A stretch of 52,694 nucleotides of DNA from Spongiactinospora gelatinilytica. Lineage in GTDB: Bacteria > Actinomycetota > Actinomycetes > Streptosporangiales > Streptosporangiaceae. Numbering within the stretch: the first letter of the stretch is position 1; each line of letters opens with the position of its first letter. Under the pieces are notes generated by a model. That model was not told where the DNA came from and did not search any database. It worked only from the letters and a program-made list of their open reading frames with translations. Both the position numbers and the translations under genes were made by a program. The stretch lies in contig NZ_POUA01000007.1 in assembly GCF_003236385.1 (NCBI RefSeq), positions 1 to 52,694 on the forward strand, given 5' to 3'. Shown one piece after another: positions 27,853 through 36,229 of this stretch.

Positions 27853-28884
27853 TCAGACGTGGACGGTGGTGATCGGGAGCGACGAGTCGGCCGGGATGGT
27901 GAGGGCGGAGGGAGCGGCGCCGCCGCTCACCAGGTCGGCGCCGAGCGCGGCGACCATCGCGCCGTTGTCGGTGCAAAGGCCCGGACGCGGCACGCGCAGC
28001 CGGATGCCCGCGGCCTGGCAGCGTTCCCTGGCCAGCGCGCGCAGCCGCGAGTTGGCCGCCACGCCGCCGCCGATGAGCAGGTCGCGTACGTCGTACCGGC
28101 GGCAGGCGGCGATGGCCTTGCGGGTCAGCACATCGACGACCGCCTCCTGGAACGACGCCGCCACGTCGGGAACGTGGATCGACTCGCCGGCCGCCCGCCG
28201 GGCCTCCACCCAGCGCGCCACGGCCGTCTTCAGCCCGGAGAAGGAGAAGTCCAGCGTGCCGTCGTCGTACTTGCCGCGCGGGAAGGCGACGGCCGTGCCC
28301 GAGCCGTCGCGGGCCTCGCGGTCGATGTGCGGGCCGCCCGGGAACGGCAGCCCGAGCACCCTGGCGACCTTGTCGAACGCCTCGCCCGCCGCGTCGTCCA
28401 CGGTCGAGCCGAGCGAGATCACATCGCGCGCCACGTCGGGGACGAGCAGCAGCGAGGAGTGCCCGCCCGACACCAGCAGGGCCACGCACGGCTTGGGCAG
28501 CGGCCCGTGTTCGAGCTGGTCCACCGCGACGTGCGCGGCCAGGTGGTTCACGCCGTACAGCGGGACGCCGAGCCCGAGGGAGTACGCCTTCGCCGCGGCC
28601 ACCCCGACCAGAAGCGCCCCGGCGAGCCCGGGGCCGGCCGTCACCGCGATGGCGTCGATGTCGCCGAAGCCCACCCCGGCCTCGGCCAGGGCCCGCTCCA
28701 CGGCGGGCGTCATGGCCTCCAGGTGGGCCCTGGAGGCCACCTCGGGCACCACCCCGCCGAACCTGGCGTGCTGCTCCACGCTGGAGGCGATGGTGTTGGC
28801 CAGCAGCGTGTGGCCCCGGACGATGCCCACGCCGGTCTCGTCGCAGGAGGTCTCGATGCCCAGCACGAGCGGTTGGTCAGCCAT
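27853..28884 (-). CDS. tsaD: tRNA N6-adenosine threonylcarbamoyltransferase TsaD
   Basis: The 343-residue enzyme transfers the threonylcarbamoyl group to A37 of ANN-decoding tRNAs, working with TsaB and TsaE. It has the N-terminal ASKHA motif [15 protein letters not shown], the metal-binding pair in [10 protein letters not shown] (H-x3-H, about residues 110-120), the [11 protein letters not shown] strand, and the C-terminal [16 protein letters not shown] and [13 protein letters not shown]. Length and motifs are standard. It overlaps rimI by 8 bases, so tsaB-rimI-tsaD is a tight operon. The partner TsaE gene is 4 kb away, separated by an accessory island. Confidence 0.97.
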   Translation of the reverse strand: MADQPLVLGIETSCDETGVGIVRGHTLLANTIASSVEQHARFGGVVPEVASRAHLEAMTPAVERALAEAGVGFGDIDAIAVTAGPGLAGALLVGVAAAKAYSLGLGVPLYGVNHLAAHVAVDQLEHGPLPKPCVALLVSGGHSSLLLVPDVARDVISLGSTVDDAAGEAFDKVARVLGLPFPGGPHIDREARDGSGTAVAFPRGKYDDGTLDFSFSGLKTAVARWVEARRAAGESIHVPDVAASFQEAVVDVLTRKAIAACRRYDVRDLLIGGGVAANSRLRALARERCQAAGIRLRVPRPGLCTDNGAMVAALGADLVSGGAAPSALTIPADSSLPITTVHV

Positions 28885-29341
28885 GCAGCTTCCTCATCAT
28901 CGTGATCGCGTCGGTGCCGTCGTCGTAGTAGCCGCGGCGTACGCCCATCTCCGTGAAGCCGAACCGCTCGTAGACGCCTCGGGCCTGCGGGTTGTCGGCG
29001 CGTACCTCAAGGAAGACGGCGACGGTGCCGCGCCGTACCGCCTCGGCCAGCAGTTCGCGCAGCATGGCCCCGCCCACGCCGGTGCCCTGGTGCGCGGCCG
29101 TGACGGCGATGGTCTGTACGTCGGCCTGGTCGCCCGCGGCGGCGAGCCCGGCGTATCCCACGATTTCGCCGCCCATCAGCGCCACCACGTAGTGGCGGGT
29201 CCGCGGCTGGTCGGCCAGCTCGCCGCGGAGCATGCCCTCGCTCCACGCGTCGGCGGGGAACGTCGCACGCTCGATCTCAAGTACGGCGGGCAGGTCGTCC
29301 ATGGTCATGGGGCGCAGCGCCACGGAGGGCTCGCCGGTCAT
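28877..29341 (-). CDS. rimI: GNAT acetyltransferase RimI
   Basis: The 154-residue GNAT protein has the acetyl-CoA-binding loop [14 protein letters not shown] (about residues 84-97) and the C-terminal [19 protein letters not shown] strand-helix typical of RimI. It acetylates the N-terminus of ribosomal protein S18 in E. coli; in actinobacteria the substrate range may be wider. The ATG overlaps the tsaB stop (ATGA), and its own end overlaps tsaD. The tsaB-rimI-tsaD order is conserved across actinobacteria. Confidence 0.95.
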   Translation of the reverse strand: MTGEPSVALRPMTMDDLPAVLEIERATFPADAWSEGMLRGELADQPRTRHYVVALMGGEIVGYAGLAAAGDQADVQTIAVTAAHQGTGVGGAMLRELLAEAVRRGTVAVFLEVRADNPQARGVYERFGFTEMGVRRGYYDDGTDAITMMRKLHG

Positions 29342-29988
29342 GCCGTCACCCGCTTCGGCGCGCCGGGCTCCTGCGCGTCGGGACGGCGCAGGTAGATCGG
29401 CAGCGGCGGGTCCAGCTCCGCGCCCTCGGCGATGCGGGCCACGGTGATCGCCGCCAGCGCGCCCGCCCACGGGTGCTCGGGCGCGCTCTGCACCCGGTGA
29501 GGGCCGATGACCTCGGCGTACATCAGGCCGCCCGCCCCGATCACCGGCAGCTCGGCGGGCAGGTCGTGCGGCCTGTCCACGAACGGCCCGGCCTCGCGCG
29601 TGCCGTCGGCGGCGTAGCGGGCCCAGAAGACCTCCTTGCGCCGGGCGTCGGTGGCGGCGATGAAGGGCCGGGACATGTCCGCGGCGTGGGCCAGGGCGTC
29701 GAGCGTGCACACGCCGTACGCGGGGACCTGCGCGGCGGCGGCGAGCGCCTGGGCGGTCGCCAGGCCGACCCGCAGCCCCGTGTAGGGGCCGGGACCGGTG
29801 CCCGCGACGATGGCGGTCAGCTCGCGCGGCGTCGCACCGGCCTCGCGCAGCACCGCCTGCACGGCGGGAACCAGCAGCTCACCGTGTCGCCGGGCATCGA
29901 TGGTGGTGGACTCCGCGAGCACCCGGGCACCGTCGTATATCGCAGCGGTGACCGCGGGGGTCGCCGTGTCAAAGGCCAGGACCAGCAC
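29338..29988 (-). CDS. tsaB: tRNA threonylcarbamoyl adaptor TsaB
   Basis: The 216-residue, TsaD-like scaffold protein starts with LAFDTATPAVTAAI and has the family motif GTGPGPYTGLRVGLATAQALA near residue 70. It forms the TsaB-TsaD-TsaE complex for t6A synthesis and lacks the metal-binding His pair of TsaD, as expected. It heads the tsaB-rimI-tsaD operon, with ATGA coupling to rimI. The upstream 70 bases (29989-30058) separate it from the phosphotransferase gene on the same strand. Confidence 0.95.
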   Translation of the reverse strand: MLVLAFDTATPAVTAAIYDGARVLAESTTIDARRHGELLVPAVQAVLREAGATPRELTAIVAGTGPGPYTGLRVGLATAQALAAAAQVPAYGVCTLDALAHAADMSRPFIAATDARRKEVFWARYAADGTREAGPFVDRPHDLPAELPVIGAGGLMYAEVIGPHRVQSAPEHPWAGALAAITVARIAEGAELDPPLPIYLRRPDAQEPGAPKRVTA

Positions 29989-30058
29989 GAACGTCTAGCC
30001 TATCGGCTCTCTACCGTGCCCACGCCCGCCGACGCGTGCCGGCGACCGGGCGGGTGGG

Positions 30059-31036
30059 TCAGTCGGGCCAGCCGGTGCGGGCGCGCAGCCAGTCGAGCGC
30101 CACGATGCCCTGGGCGCGCTGGAAGGCCCGCACGGTGGGCAGACCGGGCGGATCGGGCCGGCGGCTCATCCTCAGCATGAACTCGGCGAGCGCCGCCACC
30201 ACCGCGGTCACCGCGCCGGGGTCGGCGGCGCGGCCGAGCGGGTGTCCCGCAAGGACCTCCTGCGGCGGCGGCCCGCCCTGCATCCGCACGCTCGGCAACA
30301 TCTGCACCAGGTCGAACCACGCCGCCCCCCGGCTCGCCCACGCCCAGTCCACGATGACCACCCGGTCAGCGGTGAGCAGCACGTTGTCGGCGCGGATGTC
30401 GGCGTGTACCAGCGTCTCGCCCGCCACCCCCAGCGGCCAGTCCGCCTCGATGGCGGCCAGCGTGTCGAGGTGGCGCACCGCCCATGGGTGCAGGCCGGTG
30501 ACGTCTTCGCCGCCGGCCAGCCTGCGCCAGCCGACGAAGGCCCGCGCCAGGCGGTCCGCCAGGGCGGGAAGGGCCGGTGGGGCCGGCACCCGCGCCAGCT
30601 CGCCCAGCGCGCCGAGCACCCGGGCCAGTTCGTCGGGCCGCCAGGGCATGGTGGGCTGCCGTCCATCCACGTCGTCGAAGACGAGCGCCACCCAGCCGTC
30701 GGTGTCGAAGGCGGCGCGCAGCGGCGGCGCGGGAGCCGTGGCGGGCAGCGCGGCGGAGATCTCAGCCTCTTCGAGGTACATCCCCCGGGAGTGGGGGTTG
30801 ACATCGGACCCGACCGCTTTGACGAACGCCCGCCGCCCGTCGGCGAGCCGCAGCCGGGCCGCCGCGGCGGGCGAGAACCCCCCGATCTGCGTGACGGCCT
30901 CGACGACGCGCCCGCCCAGGTGCGCCTCCACGGCCGCGCGCACGGCCGGGGGCACCTCGTGCCAGGGCAGCCGGACACCGGCCGCCAGGGGGGCGGCGAT
31001 CTCGTCCTGGGGGCTCATCCACACATGCTTTCGCAT
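30059..31036 (-). CDS. Aminoglycoside phosphotransferase-family kinase
   Basis: The 325-residue protein has the kinase-like fold of the APH/choline-kinase family. The catalytic loop is LVHADIRADNVLL (Asp as base, Asn as metal ligand) near residue 212, followed by the metal-binding VIVDWAWAS. The N-lobe has FVKAVGSD as the likely ATP-binding Lys. Substrate is unknown: members phosphorylate antibiotics, but most chromosomal ones act on small metabolites. The start may be either Met1 or Met7. It lies between the sortase pair and tsaB on the same strand and could be transcribed with them. No resistance role is implied by its context. Confidence 0.85.
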   Translation of the reverse strand: MRKHVWMSPQDEIAAPLAAGVRLPWHEVPPAVRAAVEAHLGGRVVEAVTQIGGFSPAAAARLRLADGRRAFVKAVGSDVNPHSRGMYLEEAEISAALPATAPAPPLRAAFDTDGWVALVFDDVDGRQPTMPWRPDELARVLGALGELARVPAPPALPALADRLARAFVGWRRLAGGEDVTGLHPWAVRHLDTLAAIEADWPLGVAGETLVHADIRADNVLLTADRVVIVDWAWASRGAAWFDLVQMLPSVRMQGGPPPQEVLAGHPLGRAADPGAVTAVVAALAEFMLRMSRRPDPPGLPTVRAFQRAQGIVALDWLRARTGWPD

Positions 31037-31073
31037 CGGGCCGACGTCCGGCGAGCTGTTCTTCCCACGCGGA

Positions 31074-31625
31074 TCATGCCCGTTCGGCCAGCGAGGCGTA
31101 CACGATGACGTTGTCGCGGTACTCGCGTTCGGCCCAGTCGAACGAGCCGCCGCAGGTGACCAGGCGCAGGCCGTCCTCCACGTAGACCCGGCGGGCGGGG
31201 AAGCGGTTCTTGTCCACCTGTTCCACCGATTCGACCCGGTACTTCGCCACCTTGCCGTCGCTGCGCTCGACCCGGATCTCCTGGCCCTTGCGAAGCTGCT
31301 TGAGCCGGTAGAACACGGCGGGCGCGGTCTTGGTGTCCACGTGGCCGATTATGACCGACGCGCCCTTGTCCCCGGGGACCGCGCTGTGCCGGAACCATCC
31401 CGCCGTGTCCGGTTTCTCATAGGGGGGCAGTTCGACCTCGCCGTCGCCGGACATGCCGAGCTTCATCAGCGGCGCCTCCAGTTTCAGCGCCGGGATGTCG
31501 ATCGTCCGGGGCACCACGGCGGCCTGGGCCGGCCGTTCCTCCTGCCCGCCGCGGTTGATCGCGACCAGTACCGCGCCGGTCACCACGCCCGCCAGGACGA
31601 TGCGGCCCCACCGTGTTTCCGCCAT
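31074..31625 (-). CDS. Class F sortase
   Basis: The 183-residue transpeptidase has an N-terminal membrane anchor (IVLAGVVTGAVLVAI, about residues 9-23). Its catalytic triad is His in VIIGHVDT, Cys in LRLVTCGG, and Arg in EYRDNVIV. Class F sortases of actinobacteria link surface proteins to the cell wall. The gene follows a membrane protein gene on the same strand with 30 bases between, forming a pair common in actinomycetes. No LPxTG substrate is obvious nearby: the neighbour has a C-terminal membrane segment and RRRRS tail but lacks LPxTG. Confidence 0.92.
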   Translation of the reverse strand: MAETRWGRIVLAGVVTGAVLVAINRGGQEERPAQAAVVPRTIDIPALKLEAPLMKLGMSGDGEVELPPYEKPDTAGWFRHSAVPGDKGASVIIGHVDTKTAPAVFYRLKQLRKGQEIRVERSDGKVAKYRVESVEQVDKNRFPARRVYVEDGLRLVTCGGSFDWAEREYRDNVIVYASLAERA

Positions 31626-31655
31626 GCCAGGTGCTTTTGCTGCTCGCCGGGTCGC

Positions 31656-32327
31656 CTACGAGCGGCGACGTCGTACGACGGCCACGCCGACGCCGCCCGC
31701 CAGCGCCCCGCCGAGGAGCAGCGCGGTCAGGCCGGGCGACAGGCCCTCGTCGTTCTGGGCGGCCCCGGCCGCGGTGCCGCCACCGCCCGCCTTCGGGGCC
31801 TTGGTGGGCACCACGGTGGGCTCGTCCTTGTCGGCGGTGACCCGCAGTCGTCCTCTGCCGGTGTCGTTGGTGCCCTCGCACTTGACGTCGACGTTGTAGC
31901 GGCCGGGGTCGGCGCCGCTACGCACCTGGGCCTCGCCGCGGACCCACGGTACGGGAGCGGGCTGGCCCTCGGCGGTCGCGGTGGGCGTGGGCGGCGGCAC
32001 GGGGTCGAGGGTGACGGCACGGACGAACGCGTCGGAGGTGGCGCTGCCGCTGTGCTCGGGGCCGCCGTTCGGCACGGGGCAGTTGGCCAGGATCCACACG
32101 CTGGACTCTTGGCCCTCGATCACGCTGTCGGGGTTGAGCCGGACCGTGATGTTCTGGCGGCCGGGGCCGCTCGGCGTCGGAGTGGCGCCCGAGTCGGTCG
32201 GCGTCGGCGCGGGCGTGGGCGCACCGGTACCGGCCTCCGCGCTGCACCCCACCACACCGATCATCGCGAGGGCCCCCACGGCCGTGACACGCCTGATTCT
32301 CGACACCGCTGCCACCGCGTGCTCCAC
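31656..32327 (-). CDS. Putative lipoprotein/membrane protein partner of the sortase
   Basis: The 223-residue protein has an N-terminal signal ending in a lipobox-like VVGC (about residue 28). A Pro/Thr-rich linker, an extracellular Ig-like region (about 60-165, with RLNPDSVIEGQESSVWI), another Pro/Ala/Gly linker, and a C-terminal membrane helix (LTALLLGGALAGGVGVAVV) followed by RRRRS complete it. This resembles the sortase-neighbour membrane proteins of actinomycetes. No LPxTG-type signal precedes the helix, so it is probably not itself a sortase substrate. It forms an operon with the sortase gene downstream. The exact function is unknown. Confidence 0.75.
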   Translation of the reverse strand: MEHAVAAVSRIRRVTAVGALAMIGVVGCSAEAGTGAPTPAPTPTDSGATPTPSGPGRQNITVRLNPDSVIEGQESSVWILANCPVPNGGPEHSGSATSDAFVRAVTLDPVPPPTPTATAEGQPAPVPWVRGEAQVRSGADPGRYNVDVKCEGTNDTGRGRLRVTADKDEPTVVPTKAPKAGGGGTAAGAAQNDEGLSPGLTALLLGGALAGGVGVAVVRRRRS

Positions 32328-32627
32328 TTCGCCGTCGACTGTTGATCGCCCAATGGACCTGATACCCCGAAATATCAGCCCAACCCGCCCCGGGCGATCT
32401 TCAAGACCGATGATCTATATCAACCGGGACTGACGTCAAGCGTGCCAAAAACCCGCCCCACATGGTGGGAGAAAACGTAAGAGCTACCTAGCGGATACGC
32501 CCACCGCCCCCATGAAACGACAAACCACCCACCCAATGAGACCGCCCCACACACCGCCCGACCGAACACCGGCCCCTCGACGGGCGGATGAAGTAGCGGG
32601 GTGCCGTCGCCAGGCCGTCGGACGCCT

Positions 32628-32920
32628 CGGATTCGGGCGGAGCCGGGACTCCGTCCGGCCACCATGGACCAGCGACAGGGAGACCACGGAGAAGGACCAC
32701 GCCGATTCGGACAGGGCCGGGGGTCCAGCGGACACCGCCGCCGTAGAGGCGGACCACACGGATGCAGACGGGCCGAAGCCTCAGCCGACGGTCACAGCGC
32801 AGCCATGACACAGAACCCCGGATTCGGGGCGGAGCCGGGGACCTCAGCCGATCACCGCAGGCCAGGGAACACCGACGCCATGGCCCTGACAGCCCGAATT
32901 CGGACAGAGCCTGGGTCCGG
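32628..32920. repeat. Four degenerate copies of a GATTCGG-x-CxGAGCCGGG motif
   Basis: Related blocks begin at 32628 (CGGATTCGGGCGGAGCCGGG), 32702 (CCGATTCGGACAGGGCCGGG), 32818 (CGGATTCGGGGCGGAGCCGG) and 32893 (CCGAATTCGGACAGAGCCTG). Spacings are 74, 116 and 75 bases, so a unit of about 190 bases may have been duplicated. The whole 32328-32952 gap has no convincing gene; the repeats are its only structure besides the tsaE terminator. Confidence 0.6.
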
Positions 32921-32942
32921 CCGGCCGCAACGGGCCGGCCGG
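32917..32942 (-). terminator. Terminator hairpin after tsaE
   Basis: CCGGCCGGCC (32917-32926) pairs with GGCCGGCCGG (32933-32942) around 6 bases, 10 bases beyond the tsaE stop codon at 32953. Confidence 0.75.
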
Positions 32943-32952
32943 TGGAGAGACT

Positions 32953-33426
32953 TCAGGCGGTCAGCGTGGACCAGCGGGGGCCGATGCCGTGCAGGTGGAC
33001 GATGCGGGTCTCGTCGCCGCCGCCCTCTTCTGGGCGTTCGATGGAGACCTCCAGGCGATCGTCGGTGAGCCCTTCGACCAGGCCCTCGCCCCACTCGACG
33101 ACCGTCACCGACTCCTCCAGAGAGGCGTCGAGGTCGAGGTCGTCGACCTCCAGCCGGCCGCCGAGGCGGTAGGCGTCGGCGTGTACCAGGGGCGGTCCGT
33201 CGCACAGCGACGGGTGTACGCGTGCGATCACGAACGTCGGCGAGGTGATCGGCCCGCGTACCTTCAGGCCGTCGGCCAGCCCCTGGACCAGGGTCGTCTT
33301 CCCCGCCCCGAGCGGCCCGGACAGCACCACGAGATCACCGGCCGACAACAGCTCGGCCAGCTCCGCTCCCAGCGCCCGCATGTCGTCGGCGGTCGCCGCG
33401 ACCCGGCGCTCCTCCATCGCGGTCAT
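32953..33426 (-). CDS. tsaE: tRNA threonylcarbamoyladenosine ATPase TsaE
   Basis: This P-loop ATPase of about 157 residues drives TsaB-TsaD turnover in t6A synthesis. The Walker A motif GPLGAGKTTLVQG (about residues 36-48) is followed by the family motif SPTFVIARVH and by LVHADAYRL. The start at 33426 overlaps the hydrolase stop (ATGA); an internal ATG at 33417 with GGAAGG upstream is also possible. It is coupled to the hydrolase and alr upstream. In relatives tsaE is usually adjacent to tsaB; here three accessory genes and the repeat block separate them. Confidence 0.95.
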   Translation of the reverse strand: MTAMEERRVAATADDMRALGAELAELLSAGDLVVLSGPLGAGKTTLVQGLADGLKVRGPITSPTFVIARVHPSLCDGPPLVHADAYRLGGRLEVDDLDLDASLEESVTVVEWGEGLVEGLTDDRLEVSIERPEEGGGDETRIVHLHGIGPRWSTLTA

Positions 33427-34472
33427 CCTTCCCCTGCGGCCTGCTTCAGCAGGTCGCGCAGCGCGTCGTTGACCACGCCCGGGCGCTCCAGTTGCACCAG
33501 GTGCGAGGTGTCCGGCACCTGGGTGAACCGGGCGTGCGGGAGCGCCGCCGCGATGGCGCCCGCGTGCTCGGGCGGGGTCAGCCAGTCCTTCTCGCCCACC
33601 AGGATCGCGGTGGGCACGTCGCCGAGCACGCCGAGCGCGCTCAGCTTGTCGTGCGACATCAGCGCCGGATAGAACTCGGCGATGACCTCCGTCGGCGTGA
33701 ACCTGATCATCGATTCCACGAAGTCGACGACGGTCGGGCTCGCGTTCGCCGAATCGCCGAAACCGAAGAGCCGCAATCCCAAGAATGCCACGTCGCTGCC
33801 CGCCTGCCGGCCACGGTCGACCCACGCCCCGCGGCGGCCGATCGCCGACACGGCGGTCGGTGCGACCTTGTGCACCGCCTTGGACACCAGCGCGGGCAAC
33901 CCCAGCGTCAGCTCCGCGAGCTTGCCCGCCGAGGTGGAGATCAGCGCCACGCCGCGCACCCGGTCGCGGAACAGGTCCGGACGGCGGTCGGCCAGCGCCA
34001 TGATGGTCATGCCGCCCATGGAGTGACCGACCAGCACGCAGGGGCCTGGTACCAGGGCCTCGATCACCTCGGCGAGGTCTTCACCGAGACGGTCGATCGT
34101 GGAGTCCTCGGCGGGGCTGCGTTGCGAGCGCCCGTGGCAGCGCTGGTCCCACAGCACCACGCGGTGGGTGCCGCCCAGGTCGCGCCGCTGGTAGTGCCAG
34201 GAGTCGAGGTTGAGCGTGTACCCATGGCAAAGGACCACGGTGAGCGGTGCGTCCTCCACGCCGTCGACCTCACAGTGCAGGGTGACGCCGTCGGAGGTGA
34301 CCACGGTCGCGGGACGGCCGCGCAGTTCGCCGAACGGCTCGCCGGCCTCCGGGTCGGGGCGCAACCGGATGCGGCCCACGGCATAGCGCTTGGCCAGCGC
34401 CACCGCCGCCACCCCGGCGGACGCGACACCGACGACCGCGCCTACGATACCGGCCCTCCGCCGCCTACTCAT
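33423..34472 (-). CDS. Alpha/beta hydrolase
   Basis: The 349-residue protein has a short N-terminal hydrophobic segment (about residues 8-28), so it may be membrane-anchored. The hydrolase core has the oxyanion HGYTLNLDSW, the nucleophile elbow VGHSMGGM (Ser), the acid in GEKDWLTPPEH, and the catalytic His in PDTSHLVQLERP. The substrate is unknown; it is probably an ester or lipid. The ATG at 34472 has GAGGAGG upstream; earlier in-frame codons are not supported. It sits between alr and tsaE, a conserved arrangement in actinobacteria, and overlaps tsaE. Confidence 0.9.
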   Translation of the reverse strand: MSRRRRAGIVGAVVGVASAGVAAVALAKRYAVGRIRLRPDPEAGEPFGELRGRPATVVTSDGVTLHCEVDGVEDAPLTVVLCHGYTLNLDSWHYQRRDLGGTHRVVLWDQRCHGRSQRSPAEDSTIDRLGEDLAEVIEALVPGPCVLVGHSMGGMTIMALADRRPDLFRDRVRGVALISTSAGKLAELTLGLPALVSKAVHKVAPTAVSAIGRRGAWVDRGRQAGSDVAFLGLRLFGFGDSANASPTVVDFVESMIRFTPTEVIAEFYPALMSHDKLSALGVLGDVPTAILVGEKDWLTPPEHAGAIAAALPHARFTQVPDTSHLVQLERPGVVNDALRDLLKQAAGEG

Positions 34473-34694
34473 CCGGGCCTCCTCGCGGTGTCCGAGTCCC
34501 CAGCGTGGGAGAACACCGGGTATACGACATCCCGGGCATTCTGCCCTGACCATCCACGAAACCCAACGGCACCCCCGCCCCAACCCCTCGTACGCCCATT
34601 ATTTCCCGCCCGACCAGTACTCCGTCCCATTACTTTCACCCCAGGACCAGGGAACGACGCACACGGGTCACCAGCCCGAGCCGCCGTCGTCGCC

Positions 34695-35020
34695 GCGGTC
34701 GTGTCCGGAGGGAGTAGGTGAGGGGCAAGCGGGTGCCGCGAGGGCGCGTCGGCGCTCTGGACTGAGGAGGGAAGGAGCGAGAAACGAGCGGATGAGCACC
34801 GAGGAAAGCGCGCAGACCATCAGCACCCGAGCCGCGACGCACCAGCGTCGCCATAGGCAGGCGGGGAGGAGGGCCGCGACCTTGAAGGCGCCCTGCCAAG
34901 TGCTGCGCGGGCCGTAACCACGCACGGCCCGGGCGCGGTCGTGTCCGCAGCGACGAGAGAGGGAGTGAGGAACGAACGACTGAGCGAGGAGAGAAGGACG
35001 CGACCTTCAAGAGCGCCCGG
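34695..35020. repeat. Imperfect repeats in the alr-hydrolase spacer
   Basis: The block GCGGTCGTGTCCG occurs at 34695 and 34935, each time followed by a GAGGGAGT-x-AGG-x-GA-rich stretch. CGCGACCTT(G/C)AAG with GCGCCC follows at 34875 and 35000. No gene is recognisable in 34584-35046. The pattern suggests duplicated non-coding sequence. Confidence 0.5.
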
Positions 35021-35046
35021 GCCCGCGCGAGCGAAGCGAGTGCAAT

Positions 35047-36165
35047 CTATACGTAGATGCGGGGGACTCGGGTGCCTACTCCGGTGACGATTTCGTAGGA
35101 GATGGTGCCGAGGCGGTCGGCCCATTCCTGGGCTGTGGGCTCGCCGTGCTCGCCCGGCCCGAAAATGATCACTTCGTCGCCCAGGGACAGGGCGTCGTCG
35201 CCTACGTCGATCATGAACTGGTCCATGCAGACCCGCCCCGCCACCGTGCGCCGCCGTCCCCCCGCGAACACGTCGCACCGGTTGGTCGCCCGGCGCTGGA
35301 TGCCGTCGGCGTAGCCGAGGGGGATCATGGCAAGGGTGGTCTCCCGGTCGGTGACGTACTCGTGCCCGTAGGAGACCCCCGACCCCGGCGGCACGCGCTT
35401 GACCAGGGACACGGTCGATACCAGTGTCATCGCCGGCCGGAGTTCGCAGTCGCCGAGTTCGGGGACGGACGGCAGGCCGTAGATGGCACTGCCCAGCCGT
35501 ACCATGTCGAACCGGGCGCGCGAGAGGGTGAGCGTCGCCGCGGAGTTGGACAGGTGCCTGATCACGTGCGACCCGGCCACGCCCGCCTTCTCGGCCATGG
35601 CCATGGCCTCGTCGAACCTGTGCGTCTGCGCGCCGATGGACGGGTGCCCGGGGGTGTCCGCGCAGGCCAGGTGTGACCAGATGCCGGTGACCTCGACCAG
35701 GCCCTCCGCCTGCGCCGCCGCCGCGCGGTCGAGGAGTTTCTCCCACTCGGTCGCGGTCGCCCCGCCCCGCGAGGTGCCGGTGTCGATCTTGAGGTGGATC
35801 CGCGCCGTACGGCTCCGGCGGCGAGCCGCCTCCATCAGGTCGTCCAGCAGCCAGAGGGCGCCCACGGACACCTCGATGTCCTCGGCGATGGCCTCTTCCA
35901 GCCGATCTCCCGGCGTGATGATCCAGGCCAGGATCGGCGCGCCGATGCCGGCCTGCCGCAGGGTCAGTGCCTCACCGATGAAAGCGGTGCCCAGCCGACC
36001 GGCCCCCGCGGTGAGAGCCGCGTGCGCGCATGGCACCAGCCCGTGCCCGTAGGCGTCGGCCTTCACCACCGCCATCAGCTCCGCGCCTGCGGCGCGCTCG
36101 CGCATGACCTCGACGTTGTGCCTGATGGCCGCGAGGTCCACGCGCGCTACTGTCGGGAAATCCAT
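35047..36165 (-). CDS. alr: Alanine racemase
   Basis: The 372-residue PLP enzyme interconverts L- and D-alanine for peptidoglycan. The PLP-lysine motif AVVKADAYGHG is at residues 32-42. The catalytic Tyr is in GSGVSYGHEYVT (about 260), and the C-terminal barrel has the VCMDQFMIDVGD strand. Length and motifs are normal. It lies between nnrDE and the hydrolase/tsaE genes on the same strand, as in other actinobacteria, and probably shares a transcript with nnrDE only loosely (64-base gap). Confidence 0.97.
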   Translation of the reverse strand: MDFPTVARVDLAAIRHNVEVMRERAAGAELMAVVKADAYGHGLVPCAHAALTAGAGRLGTAFIGEALTLRQAGIGAPILAWIITPGDRLEEAIAEDIEVSVGALWLLDDLMEAARRRSRTARIHLKIDTGTSRGGATATEWEKLLDRAAAAQAEGLVEVTGIWSHLACADTPGHPSIGAQTHRFDEAMAMAEKAGVAGSHVIRHLSNSAATLTLSRARFDMVRLGSAIYGLPSVPELGDCELRPAMTLVSTVSLVKRVPPGSGVSYGHEYVTDRETTLAMIPLGYADGIQRRATNRCDVFAGGRRRTVAGRVCMDQFMIDVGDDALSLGDEVIIFGPGEHGEPTAQEWADRLGTISYEIVTGVGTRVPRIYV

Positions 36166-36229
36166 CTTACAAGAATGACAGGTGAGGGACTCTGCTCAGC
36201 GATAGGACTCTCACTCCCCAGGGAACGCA

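Noticed and set aside
30036-32345. 769-codon plus-strand frame opposite the kinase/sortase genes
   Set aside because: Antisense shadow over three convincing minus-strand genes.
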